The translations under genes were made by a program, and so were the position numbers. Positions 1-7,898 of a stretch of 37,867 nt of DNA are shown one piece after another. This DNA comes from Desulfobacteraceae bacterium (GTDB lineage Bacteria; Desulfobacterota; Desulfobacteria; Desulfobacterales; Desulfosalsimonadaceae): the NCBI GenBank assembly GCA_021737045.1, contig JAIPES010000017.1:1-37867 (forward strand), given 5' to 3'. The notes under the pieces are model-generated. The model searched no databases. It saw only the letters and a program-made list of their open reading frames with translations, and was not told where the DNA came from. Position 1 is the stretch's first letter, and each line of letters begins with the position of its first letter.

Positions 1-153
1 GCAGGGAGCAACCGCCGCCGGGCCGGCATCATGCGAAAATTATAGAACCATGCACGAACAGCCACTTTTTTGAATTTACTTGGTCGATTCTGCCAAAACA
101 AGAAATTTAATCACGATCAGCGACAAATCAATGGGGGGTGCAATCTGTCGGAT
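1..153. other. Left edge, nothing identified
   Basis: No gene, repeat or clear terminator was recognised between the window start and the yedF stop codon. A gene could end just to the left. Confidence 0.5.
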
Positions 154-774
154 TTATATGTTGATGACCTGGTCGGCCAGCTGCATGGCAGTAACAATGT
201 CTAACATGTTGGTGGTCTGGCCGGTCTGCTTGTGCTCCAACAGGCCGTAGTGGTCCAGGCAGGTGCCGCAGACCAGCACGGCAAGCCCGTCTTTTTCCAG
301 GTTTTGCAGGGCGGAAAGCACATCAGAGCCGGTCACCGCAAGCCTGACCCCGTTGTTGACCAGCACCAGGCGCCACAACTCCGGGCCCATTTCATTTAAT
401 GTATTGACAAAATTGGTCATCAGCTTTTTGCCCAGGACGTCGTCGCCGTAGCCCATCCGGTCTGTGGTGATCATGACCATGATCTTTTTTTCCGGCCTTT
501 GCCCAGGCTCTTGCGAGGAGCCGGGCAATTCCGTAACATCCGCAGACGCCTGAGCGTCCTGACCGCTTCGGGTGCCCGTCACCCGGAAACCGTCTTCTGC
601 ATTTTCCACGGTTGCTTCATAGGATTTTGAGGCAAAAAAACGGCTCACATTCTGGCAGGCCGCCTCGTTGTCCACGTGCACGGTCAGCGTATCAGGGGCC
701 TCGGCCTCAATGACCTGCCGGGTCATGAGAACGGGTGCCGGGCATGCCTGTTTTCTGCAATCGAGTTCTTTCAT
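154..774 (-). CDS. yedF: Sulfurtransferase-like selenium metabolism protein YedF
   Basis: 206 residues in two parts. Residues 1-75 form a TusA/SirA-like domain with the CPAP motif (CPxP) near residue 11. After a polar linker, residues ~97-206 form a DsrE-like domain containing a GTCLDHYGL stretch with a single Cys. This arrangement is that of YedF proteins, found in bacteria with selenium-donor genes and thought to handle reactive sulfur or selenium in the cytoplasm. The exact reaction is not established. The ATG at 774 is preceded by GGAGGT about 6 bases upstream. The gene is divergent from a LysR-type regulator of the selenium-associated type, which supports the assignment. No selenoprotein gene or selD/selA is visible in the window. 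Confidence 0.9.
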   Translation of the reverse strand: MKELDCRKQACPAPVLMTRQVIEAEAPDTLTVHVDNEAACQNVSRFFASKSYEATVENAEDGFRVTGTRSGQDAQASADVTELPGSSQEPGQRPEKKIMVMITTDRMGYGDDVLGKKLMTNFVNTLNEMGPELWRLVLVNNGVRLAVTGSDVLSALQNLEKDGLAVLVCGTCLDHYGLLEHKQTGQTTNMLDIVTAMQLADQVINI

Positions 775-840
775 TCAGACCTCCGTTTCAGCGCACAGGA
801 CAAATTGCGTTTTATTTTTGCCTGTGCTAATTTTGATCCG

Positions 841-958
841 CCTGTAAAAAGTCTTTTTTACAGGCAGTGTTAAGTTTTAAGTGATTAAGTGTTAAGTGAA
901 ATCAAGAGATTATTTTTTTATTAGTTGTCGGTTATAGAAGATTCAGGACTTCCTTAAC
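841..958 (+). repeat. Dispersed repeat family 2, copy A (hairpin plus TTAAGTG tandem)
   Basis: A 24-nt hairpin (841-864) with 10-bp arms, CCTGTAAAAA and TTTTTACAGG, is followed by four degenerate TTAAGTG-like units (about 867-897) and an AT-rich tail. The same arrangement occurs at 4929-5046 and, inverted and shorter, at 29765-29827. The similarity between copies A and B continues through the tail (GGTTATA, then ACTTCCTTA or ACTTCTTA). It lies between the divergent yedF and LysR genes, so it may overlap their promoters. Confidence 0.8.
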
Positions 959-1057
959 GTGTATGCAATGTAAGTCCGGCAGGGCGTGTGCGGCAAATTG
1001 CAAATTCTGATGGATTTGCTTAAAACAATTCAAAAAATCTATGGAAGCGATTATCAC

Positions 1058-1957
1058 ATGGATCTCTGGCAGCTCAAAATTTTTAAAAAGGTCATTGACC
1101 TGGAGGGCTTTTCCCGGGCAGCCGAAGCCATCCACCTCACCCAGCCCACGGTGAGCAGCCATATCCGGGATTTGGAATCCCACTTCGGCTGCCGGTTAAT
1201 CGACCGGATGGGCAAAACCGCCAAGGCCACCCGGGCCGGAGAACTGCTGTATGAATATGCCGAGCGGATGCTGGGTCTGGCAGCCGAAACCGAAAGCGCG
1301 GTGGCCGAATTTCTGGGTCATATCAGCGGGCAGATCGCCATTGGCGGCAGCACCATTCCGGGCGGCTATATTCTGCCCCGGCAGATCGGCGGCTTTACCC
1401 GCACTTACCCGGAGGTGCGCATCCGCCTTCATGTCAGCGACACCCGGCAAATCATTGATGATGTACTGACCGGGCGGCTGGATTTCGGCATGGTGGGTGC
1501 GGAAGCCGAAACCGATCGTATTGTCCAGAAAGCGTTGATACGCGATGAAATGCGGCTGATTGTGCGGGCTGATCATCCCTGGGCCGATCGCAGGGAAATC
1601 GAACTGGACCGGCTCTGCAGCCAGCCCTTTTTGCTCCGGGAACCCGGATCCGGCACGAGAAAATCCCTGGAGCAGCAGCTGGCCAGGGCCGGGTTCAATA
1701 TGGACAGCTTCACTGTAGCGGCTGAACTGGGCAGCACCGCCTCGGTAATTCAGGGCATCAAAAGCGGCATGGGCATCTCCATTCTGTCGCCCATTGCCGT
1801 GGAAGACGAGCTCAAAGCCGGGTCCTTGAAAGCCCTGTCTGTAACCGGGCTGGATCTCTTCCGTCACTTTTACCTCACCACCCGCCGGGAGCGGACCCCG
1901 TCGCCTGCCAGCCGGGCCCTGATGGATTATCTGGAAAAACAGATGGCTCCGGCTTGA
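1058..1957 (+). CDS. Selenium metabolism-associated LysR-family regulator
   Basis: 299 residues from the ATG at 1058. An upstream in-frame GTG at 986 would add 24 unlikely residues, and the LysR N-terminus MDLWQLKIF starts at 1058. Residues 1-60 are the winged helix-turn-helix, with SRAAEAIHLTQPTVSSHI as the helix-turn-helix core. Residues ~90-295 are the periplasmic-binding-like effector domain, beginning GGSTIPGGYILPR. This closely resembles the LysR subgroup that co-occurs with yedF and selenium genes. It probably controls the divergent yedF and its own promoter in the 775-1057 gap, which also contains repeat family 2 copy A. The ligand is unknown. Confidence 0.88.
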   Translation: MDLWQLKIFKKVIDLEGFSRAAEAIHLTQPTVSSHIRDLESHFGCRLIDRMGKTAKATRAGELLYEYAERMLGLAAETESAVAEFLGHISGQIAIGGSTIPGGYILPRQIGGFTRTYPEVRIRLHVSDTRQIIDDVLTGRLDFGMVGAEAETDRIVQKALIRDEMRLIVRADHPWADRREIELDRLCSQPFLLREPGSGTRKSLEQQLARAGFNMDSFTVAAELGSTASVIQGIKSGMGISILSPIAVEDELKAGSLKALSVTGLDLFRHFYLTTRRERTPSPASRALMDYLEKQMAPA

Positions 1958-2013
1958 CCGGCGGCCGGGGGTCTGGTAAGGGGAGACCAACCTTTGGAAA
2001 AAACCGGGACATC

Positions 2014-2808
2014 ATGGATCAGCACGCCTTTTTAAAAAATATCGCCATTGTTTTAAACCGGCCAAGGTACCCGGAAAACATCGGGGCCGCGGCCCGTGCC
2101 ATGTGCAACATGGGCCTGGGGCGCCTGATCGTGGTCAGCCCGGAAAATTTTGACACCAGCCGGATTCTCACCCTGGCCACACACGCGGCCGCAGATGTGG
2201 CAAACGCCATCGAAGTCTTTGATGATCTGCAGACCGCGCTTGGCGGGTTCAGCTATGTTGCCGGCACCACAGCCCGGCTCGGGGGCCGGCGGCAGGTCCT
2301 TTCCTCCCCGGAAAAAACAGCCGCAAAACTGATTTTCGTCAGCGCACAAAACAAAGCGGCTGTGTTGTTTGGCCCCGAAGATCGGGGACTGACCAATTCC
2401 GAACTCCGGTTCTGCCACAGCCTGGTCCATATTCCCACTGCCGGGTTTTCCTCGATCAACCTGGCCCACTCGGTGACCATTATGTGCTATGAACTGTTTA
2501 AAGCCGCGCTTGCCCCGCCAAAGACGTTTTCCCCGAAACTGGCCGACCGCAGACAGCTTGATGCCATGTACGCCCAGTTAACCGAAACCCTGGTGCGCAT
2601 CAACTATCTGCAGCCGGAAAACCCGGATCACTGGATGGACCGGTTCCGGCGATTTTTCTCCCGGCTGCCCCTGCGCGCCGGGGAAGTGAGCCTGATCCGG
2701 GGCATCTGCCGGCAGATCAACTGGTATGCGGGCAAATGTTACAAAGACGGGAAAAACGGCAACCCTCCGGATCCGGCCCTTGGCCTTGAAAATTCCAAGG
2801 ATGCCTGA
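2014..2808 (+). CDS. SpoU/TrmH-family RNA methyltransferase, TrmJ-like
   Basis: 264 residues from the ATG at 2014; an upstream TTG at 1954 is less likely. The N-terminus (IVLNRPRYPENIGAAARAM) is the start of the knotted SPOUT methyltransferase fold. FGPEDRGLTN and the segment HIPTAGFSSINLAHSV are the S-adenosylmethionine-binding motifs 2 and 3. About 90 C-terminal residues follow the catalytic core, as in TrmJ, which 2'-O-methylates position 32 of tRNA. TrmJ is the best fit by architecture, but a different tRNA or rRNA target cannot be excluded. It follows the LysR gene by 56 bases and is followed by repeat family 1 copy 1. Confidence 0.85.
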   Translation: MDQHAFLKNIAIVLNRPRYPENIGAAARAMCNMGLGRLIVVSPENFDTSRILTLATHAAADVANAIEVFDDLQTALGGFSYVAGTTARLGGRRQVLSSPEKTAAKLIFVSAQNKAAVLFGPEDRGLTNSELRFCHSLVHIPTAGFSSINLAHSVTIMCYELFKAALAPPKTFSPKLADRRQLDAMYAQLTETLVRINYLQPENPDHWMDRFRRFFSRLPLRAGEVSLIRGICRQINWYAGKCYKDGKNGNPPDPALGLENSKDA

Positions 2809-2921
2809 CTGTCGCCTTTCGGATGATCCGAAGCAGCACCCTGTACATGAATTACTTGACATCTTCCGGATTTCCCATAAAAATAAAAAAAGAAATCAAC
2901 TCTGCCTTTTACAGATCCTTT

Positions 2922-3073
2922 GATGGTTTCGTAAAAAGATGGTTTTTAGATGGTGCCGTAAAAAGTTCAAGATCAAGGCTTGCGCAATTTCGAAGAATGC
3001 AGCGTACTTTATCCGTACGTGAAATTCTGAGGTATCGCGCGTAACGCAGATATTGGACTTTTTCGGTGCCATC
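2922..3073 (+). repeat. Dispersed palindrome family 1, copy 1
   Basis: The 125-bp core is 2949-3073. It is bounded by GATGGTGCCGTAAAAAGT and its near-perfect complement at the right end and folds into one long imperfect hairpin with GTACTTTATCCGTAC near the tip. A 27-bp leading half-arm (GATGGTTTCGTAAAAAG, from 2922) precedes it, as in the other copies. The right arm here lacks two bases seen elsewhere (TTTTTCGG instead of TTTTTACGG). The copy fills most of the 302-bp gap between the RNA methyltransferase and the oxidoreductase. I see no gene in that gap. Confidence 0.9.
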
Positions 3074-3110
3074 ATCCTTTAACCCGCCCGTATTATAAGG
3101 AGGTGTTCTC

Positions 3111-4847
3111 ATGGACAAAATTCTCCGCATCCAGATGGGACCGGACCATCCCCCCAAAGCTGTCACAGAACCCATCGGCGATTACGCCGGTTTGGGCGGC
3201 CGGGGCATGACATCGGCGGTGGTGGCCAAAGAGGTCCCGCCCCTGTGCCATCCCCTGGGTGCTGACAACAAGCTGGTCATTGCTCCCGGCCTGCTCAGCG
3301 GAAGCGCTGCAGCCATGTCCGGCCGTATTTCCGTGGGATGCAAAAGCCCGCTGACCGGCGGCATCAAGGAGGCCAACTCCGGCGGCCAGGCCGCCCAGGT
3401 GCTGGGCCGGCTCGGGTATGCGGCCATTGTCCTGGAGGGAAAACCCGCAGAGGACAAACTCTACAAGCTCGTGGTCAACAAGGACGGCGTGGAGATCCTG
3501 CCGGCAGATGATTTGAAAATGCTCGGCAACTACGATGCCGTGGAAAAACTCACCTCAGAGTACGGCGACAAGATCTGCTGTCTGTCCATCGGTCAGGCCG
3601 GGGAGATGAAGCTGGGAGCCGCCACTGTGGCGTGCACGGACATGGAACTTCGTCCCTCCCGGCATGCCGGGCGCGGCGGGGTCGGCGCGGTGATGGGCAG
3701 CAAGGGGATCAAGGCTATCGTGCTTGATGACTCTGGGCTGTCCATGCGTTCGCCCAAGGATTCAGACAAGTTCAAAGAAGCCAACAAGGCTTTTGTGGCC
3801 GGCTTAAAGAAGCATCCGGTCACGGGCCAGGGCCTGCCCGCTTACGGCACCAACGTGCTGACCAACGTTGTCAACGAGGCAGGGGGGTATCCCACCTATA
3901 ATTTTAAAACCGGCCGGTTTGACAAGGCCGCGGCCATCAGCGGCGAAACCCAGGCGGAAACCGAAACCGCCCGGGGCGGCCAGGCCACCCACGGCTGCCA
4001 CCGGGGATGCGTGATCCGCTGCTCCGGCACTTACATGGACAAAGACGGCCATTACCTGACCAAGCAGCCCGAGTATGAAACCGTGTGGGCCCATGGCGGC
4101 AACTGCGGCATTGACGATCTGGACAGCATTGCCATGCTTGACCGGCTGGACGACGATTTTGGACTCGACACCATCGAAATGGGTGCCACCATCGGAGTGG
4201 CCATGGACGCGGGCCTGGCGGCATTCGGAGATTCAGCCAAAGCCATTGAACTTGTCAAAGAAGTGGGCAAGGGCACGCCCCTGGGCCGGATCCTGGGCTC
4301 GGGCGCGGGCGTGGCCGGCAAGGTATTTGGCGTGGAACGGGTGCCTGTGGTCAAAAACCAGTCCATGCCCGCCTATGATCCCCGGGCAGTGCAGGGAATG
4401 GGGGTTACCTATGCCACCTCCACCATGGGCGCAGACCACACGGCCGGGTACGCGGTGACCGCCAATCTCATGGGCGTGGGCGGAAACGTGGACGCCCTGA
4501 AGCCCGAAGGCCAGATCGAGCTTTCGCGCAATCTCCAGATCGCCACCGCAGCCATTGACTCCACGGGCATGTGCCTGTTTATTGCATTTGCCATCCTGGA
4601 CCAGGAGGAAACCTTCCAGGCCCTGATTGACATGATCAATTCCTTTCACGGCTTGAACTTCACAGGCGATGATGTCACGGAGATGGGCAAAAAAATCCTG
4701 AAAATGGAGCGGGACTTTAACGAGCGCGCAGGCTTTGGTCCCAAAGACGACCGGCTGCCGGCTTACTTCCGCCAGGAAGCACTGGCGCCCCACAACATCA
4801 CCTTCCAGGTCAATGACGCGGATCTGGACACGATGTTTGACTTCTGA
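3111..4847 (+). CDS. Tungsten-type aldehyde:ferredoxin oxidoreductase family protein
   Basis: 578 residues. The N-terminal pterin-binding domain has GDYAGLGGRGMTSA, RISVGCKSPLTGG and RHAGRGGVGAVMGSKG, all characteristic of the AOR family. The family oxidises aldehydes or related carbonyl compounds with a tungsto-bispterin and passes electrons to ferredoxin. Candidate [4Fe-4S] ligands are C296, C300 and C304, plus C488 in DSTGMCLF. The first two are spaced Cx3C rather than the Cx2C I recall from the Pyrococcus enzyme. A strong AAGGAGG lies 7 bases before the ATG, and a rho-independent terminator follows. Nearby MoaD-like and ThiF-like genes suggest dedicated cofactor support. The substrate cannot be told, and benzoyl-CoA-reductase-type relatives are less likely. 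Confidence 0.9.
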   Translation: MDKILRIQMGPDHPPKAVTEPIGDYAGLGGRGMTSAVVAKEVPPLCHPLGADNKLVIAPGLLSGSAAAMSGRISVGCKSPLTGGIKEANSGGQAAQVLGRLGYAAIVLEGKPAEDKLYKLVVNKDGVEILPADDLKMLGNYDAVEKLTSEYGDKICCLSIGQAGEMKLGAATVACTDMELRPSRHAGRGGVGAVMGSKGIKAIVLDDSGLSMRSPKDSDKFKEANKAFVAGLKKHPVTGQGLPAYGTNVLTNVVNEAGGYPTYNFKTGRFDKAAAISGETQAETETARGGQATHGCHRGCVIRCSGTYMDKDGHYLTKQPEYETVWAHGGNCGIDDLDSIAMLDRLDDDFGLDTIEMGATIGVAMDAGLAAFGDSAKAIELVKEVGKGTPLGRILGSGAGVAGKVFGVERVPVVKNQSMPAYDPRAVQGMGVTYATSTMGADHTAGYAVTANLMGVGGNVDALKPEGQIELSRNLQIATAAIDSTGMCLFIAFAILDQEETFQALIDMINSFHGLNFTGDDVTEMGKKILKMERDFNERAGFGPKDDRLPAYFRQEALAPHNITFQVNDADLDTMFDF

Positions 4848-4876
4848 TTTCAACACCGTGTGAAAACCGACACAAC

Positions 4877-4922
4877 GCGCCCCGGACGAAAAACCACCTG
4901 TTTTCTCCGGGGCGCTTTTGTT
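4877..4922 (+). terminator. Rho-independent terminator after the AOR gene
   Basis: A perfect 10-bp stem, GCGCCCCGGA (4877-4886) with TCCGGGGCGC (4906-4915), encloses a 19-nt loop and is followed by TTTTGTTG. It lies 30 bases after the AOR stop codon and separates that transcript from the next gene. Confidence 0.88.
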
Positions 4923-4928
4923 GATGAG

Positions 4929-5046
4929 CCTGTAAAAAGACTTTTTTACAGGCAGTGTTAAGTGTTAAGTGATTAAGTGTTAAGTAAAATCAATGATTTA
5001 TTTCTTTATTGATTGGCTGTTATATCCGTTTTAGAACTTCTTACGA
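4929..5046 (+). repeat. Dispersed repeat family 2, copy B
   Basis: The hairpin 4929-4952 (CCTGTAAAAA and TTTTTACAGG arms) is followed by four TTAAGTG-like units and an AT-rich tail that matches copy A at 841-958. It lies immediately after the AOR terminator and just before the next gene. Confidence 0.8.
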
Positions 5047-5081
5047 TTCCATCTTTGTTGAAAAAGGATCAGATTGCGCTT

Positions 5082-5717
5082 ATGACATCCGTTTCTGAGC
5101 CGTCCGTTGAAATAAAAATCACCGTGGCTGAAAACCGGCTTTCGCTCATGCGGCTTGTTTTCGGCTACGGCATCCAATTTAAGGTGCCGGCCGGCACACG
5201 GGTCAGCAATTTTTTGCAGCAGGCCCTGTGCACGGATGCCGATTATATTGAAAACCGGATACAGACCCTGTTCATGGATGGCCGGGCCGTGGACGACCCG
5301 GAATCCGAAGAGATTCACAGCCCCTGCACCCTTGCGGTATCAGCGGCCATGCCCGGGGTGTTCGGCGCGGCCTTCCGCAAGCAGGGCACATACAGCGGAC
5401 TGCGGCGGCATTGCAGCCAAATCCGGCAGGATCAGGAAAACCGGGTCAAACAGGGAAGGATTGTTGCGGTCACGGTCAAATGCTTCAATCAGGTGGCCGC
5501 AGACTTAGGAAATGAACTGCTGGAAGCGGGCGTGGTCATGAACCTCAAGGATTTCCTGGACTTCTGGGCACGTCAGGGATCCATTCTTGAAAAAGACAAT
5601 CCTGAGGTACAGATCAATCACACAAAGATCCATGCCCGGGAGGTGACAGAAATCCTTTGCCAAAAAACCGGGACCCTGCGGATTCAAATCAATGCCGCAA
5701 ACACAAACGGCGGGTGA
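5082..5717 (+). CDS. Conserved hypothetical protein, possible N-terminal beta-grasp domain, C-terminal Gly-Gly
   Basis: 211 residues from the ATG at 5082, with AAGGAT upstream. A TTG at 5013 is in frame but lies inside repeat family 2. I do not recognise a named family. Residues ~32-92 (from FKVPAGTRVSNFLQQAL, through LFMDGRAVDD, to AVSAAMPG) resemble the strand-helix-strand order and VNG turn of MoaD/ThiS proteins, with AAMPG where MoaD has the Gly-Gly end. The C-terminal ~110 residues are helical and charged, and the protein ends ANTNGG. It lies between an AOR gene and a MoaD-like/ThiF-like pair. A role in AOR maturation or as a conjugated or sulfur-carrying protein is inference only. Confidence 0.75.
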   Translation: MTSVSEPSVEIKITVAENRLSLMRLVFGYGIQFKVPAGTRVSNFLQQALCTDADYIENRIQTLFMDGRAVDDPESEEIHSPCTLAVSAAMPGVFGAAFRKQGTYSGLRRHCSQIRQDQENRVKQGRIVAVTVKCFNQVAADLGNELLEAGVVMNLKDFLDFWARQGSILEKDNPEVQINHTKIHAREVTEILCQKTGTLRIQINAANTNGG

Positions 5718-5752
5718 TGATAAACAAAAAAGCCGGTCGCCGGGACATGGGG

Positions 5753-5995
5753 TTATCCGCCGCCCACGGGCGGAAACACCCCCACCCGGTCGCCTTCTGA
5801 AACAGCGGTGTCCAGGTCCTTGCGCACACCGTTGACAAACACGATCTTGACCTCTTTTTCCGGGACCTCAAAAATTTTCAGAAGATCCCGGGCCGTTGCG
5901 CCGGAAGGGGCCGAAACAATGGTCTTTTTTTCCGCCCGGGCATCTTCGGGCAGGTATTGGGCCAGGGAGGCATACAGGTAAAAATCAATATTCAT
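5753..5995 (-). CDS. MoaD/ThiS-family small sulfur carrier protein
   Basis: 80 residues ending PPVGGG, the C-terminal Gly-Gly tail that is adenylated and thiocarboxylated in MoaD and ThiS. The beta-grasp pattern is visible: MNIDFYLYASLAQYL as the first strand, GATARDLLKIF as the helix, and KIVFVNGVRKDLDTAV before the GDRVGVFPPV end. It is convergent with the preceding gene and divergent from the ThiF/MoeB-like gene, whose ATG is 48 bases away. It is probably the sulfur donor for molybdopterin or tungstopterin assembly used by the adjacent AOR. No MoaE is seen in the window, so a dedicated AOR-linked carrier is more likely than the general molybdopterin synthase subunit. Confidence 0.87.
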   Translation of the reverse strand: MNIDFYLYASLAQYLPEDARAEKKTIVSAPSGATARDLLKIFEVPEKEVKIVFVNGVRKDLDTAVSEGDRVGVFPPVGGG

Positions 5996-6042
5996 TTTCC
6001 ATCCCCGCGCTGGTTAAGGGATTTTTCACCCAAGGTGTCCAT

Positions 6043-6936
6043 ATGAATCCACACACAGACTCCCGCCTTGGCCAAACAGTGGCAGACATGGCGGAAAAAA
6101 TCAATGATCCGGCCAAAAGGCCCGTGCGGGTGATTTCCGAGGCCCGGGCGCAGCAGGCGGCAGATCTGTGTCAAACCGGTCTTGCCCGGGCTTACACGGC
6201 CGCCCTGGAAGCCGGTATCTGGCCTGTTCGCTACATGCGGAACGCAGCAAGTCTTTCCACGCAAGAACAGCTCAAACTGGCCAAATCCGGCATTGCCGTT
6301 ATCGGCGCCGGCGGCCTGGGCGGTCATATCGCGGCCGGCGCTGCGCGCACGGGCATCGGAAAAATCACCATTGCCGATCCGGACGCATTTGCCGAATCCA
6401 ACCTCAACCGCCAGGCAATGGGTTTTTCAGAAACCCTTGGCACAAACAAGGCAGAGGCTGCAAAAAAAATCCTTGCCGCAATCAATCCGGCGGTTGACGT
6501 GCGGGCTTTTACCGTGGCCATGGACCGGCATAACGCACAGGAAATTCTTAAAGGCGCGGATGCGGCAGCCGATGCCCTGGACAGCGTGGCTGCCCGGCTG
6601 ACCCTTGCCGCCGCCTGCAGGCAGGCGGGCATCCCCCTGGTGCATGCCGCCATTGCCGGTTTTGAAGGCCAGATCATGACCGTATTTCCCCGGGATCCCG
6701 GTCTGGAAACCCTTTACGGAAAACCGGATCAGCAGAGCGCTTCCGACCCGGCGCCCGAGGCCATGATGGGGGTTCCCGGGGTCACCCCGGCGCTCATGGC
6801 AACCCTTCAGGTTATGGAAATCATCAAGATTCTTTTGGGCCGGGGCCGGGTGCTGCGAAACCGGATGCTTTACGTGGATCTGGAAAATGCGGGATTTCAG
6901 GAGTTTTCCTTTAACGGCGAACCAGACCCGTCCTGA
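6043..6936 (+). CDS. ThiF/MoeB/HesA-family adenylyltransferase (E1-like)
   Basis: 297 residues from the ATG at 6043, preceded by AAGGTG. An N-terminal extension of about 70 residues precedes the Rossmann-type core. GAGGLG at 88-93 is the ATP-binding loop, NLNRQ carries the conserved Arg, and NKAEAAKK follows. A late GVPGVTPALMATLQVMEIIKILLG helix is typical of MoeB/ThiF. No zinc-binding CxxC pairs are present, and the only cysteines I see (C43 and one in AAACRQAG) are not at the usual E1 catalytic site. The enzyme should adenylate the C-terminal Gly of a small carrier, most simply the divergent MoaD-like protein. It overlaps the convergent flavoprotein gene by 40 bases. Confidence 0.87.
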   Translation: MNPHTDSRLGQTVADMAEKINDPAKRPVRVISEARAQQAADLCQTGLARAYTAALEAGIWPVRYMRNAASLSTQEQLKLAKSGIAVIGAGGLGGHIAAGAARTGIGKITIADPDAFAESNLNRQAMGFSETLGTNKAEAAKKILAAINPAVDVRAFTVAMDRHNAQEILKGADAAADALDSVAARLTLAAACRQAGIPLVHAAIAGFEGQIMTVFPRDPGLETLYGKPDQQSASDPAPEAMMGVPGVTPALMATLQVMEIIKILLGRGRVLRNRMLYVDLENAGFQEFSFNGEPDPS

Positions 6937-7898
6937 TTGTCCATCAATTGCCTGACCCGGTGCTCGATCTCATCTCTGACCTGCCGCATCACATCCATGG
7001 ACTGGCCGGCCGGATCAGGCAGGTCCCAGTCCGCATATGACACCCCGGCAATATAGGGGCACTGCTCGCCGCAGCCCATGGTCACAATCATATCCGGCCG
7101 GATGCCGGAAAGGACATCGTCTATGGAGCGCGGGCTGAGATGGGCCATGTCCAAGCCCTTTTCCGCCATGGCTTCCTGCATCACGGGATTGACCGCCGGC
7201 GCCGGGGTGCTGCCGGCGCTTAACGCATCAATACGGCCGCCGGCCAGGTACCGGGCAAAGCCTGCTGCCATCTGGCTGCGGCAGGCGTTTTCCCGGCAGG
7301 CAAACAGGATTTTTTTCCGGCCCAGAAGCGAATCCAGGTTTGCGGCGCAGGATTGGATGTCTTCGGCCACCCCGGGATGATGGGTCAGATCGCCCGGGGC
7401 CTCGATTCTATGGTAGACAATGGAATCGGCGTAGTCAGCGCCAACAGCGTCAAAAAAATACCGGGCCGTGAGCTTCATGCCGTCAAACAGGTTTTTACCC
7501 CTGGTGGCGCCCACGGAAAGCAGCAACCCCTTTCGCCAGGGCCGGCCCGGATCTTCCAGATCCAGACGGTACTTTCGCGACCACAGGGCCTGGGTGCGGT
7601 CAATGACCGCCTTGATGTGTGCGGGAAAATTGTAGAAATAAACCGGCCCGGCCAGAATCACCGCATCGGCCCGGCGCAGCATGGTATAGATCCGGGCGGC
7701 CATGTCATCGTCTGCAAACACGCAGATGCCTTTTTCCTCGCAGTATCCGCAGCCGATACACGGCTCCACCCGCAGCCGGCGGGCCTGGATCTTTTCGGTG
7801 TCCGCACCCTTTTCCTTGAGGTAATGGAGCATTCCGTCGAGTAAAAAATTGGTGTTGCCCTTTGCCCGGGGGCTGCCCTGAAGACCCAAAACGTACAT
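6897..7898 (-). CDS. Iron-sulfur flavoprotein fused to arsenate-reductase/LMW-phosphatase domain
   Basis: 333 residues from the second of two adjacent ATG codons, which leaves AGGAGG 4 bases upstream. Residues 1-~195 are an NADPH-dependent FMN reductase-like domain (VLGLQGSPRAKGNTNFLL) with a compact Cx2Cx2Cx4C cluster motif (CIGCGYCEEKGIC, about 47-59) as in iron-sulfur flavoproteins. Residues ~196-320 are an ArsC/low-molecular-weight tyrosine phosphatase fold: the CX5R loop CRENACR (about 201-207), GCGEQCP carrying two more Cys (about 276 and 280), and a DP acid near 295. It is the last gene of the fprA operon and overlaps the upstream gene by one base. Arsenate reduction with electrons delivered in cis is a reasonable inference. 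No ars transporter is nearby. Confidence 0.87.
   Translation of the reverse strand: MYVLGLQGSPRAKGNTNFLLDGMLHYLKEKGADTEKIQARRLRVEPCIGCGYCEEKGICVFADDDMAARIYTMLRRADAVILAGPVYFYNFPAHIKAVIDRTQALWSRKYRLDLEDPGRPWRKGLLLSVGATRGKNLFDGMKLTARYFFDAVGADYADSIVYHRIEAPGDLTHHPGVAEDIQSCAANLDSLLGRKKILFACRENACRSQMAAGFARYLAGGRIDALSAGSTPAPAVNPVMQEAMAEKGLDMAHLSPRSIDDVLSGIRPDMIVTMGCGEQCPYIAGVSYADWDLPDPAGQSMDVMRQVRDEIEHRVRQLMDNQDGSGSPLKENS

Noticed and set aside
1196-1990. A 264-codon minus-strand reading across the LysR gene
   Set aside because: Antisense shadow of a gene with clear LysR motifs; rich in Gly, Pro and Arg and without domain signals.
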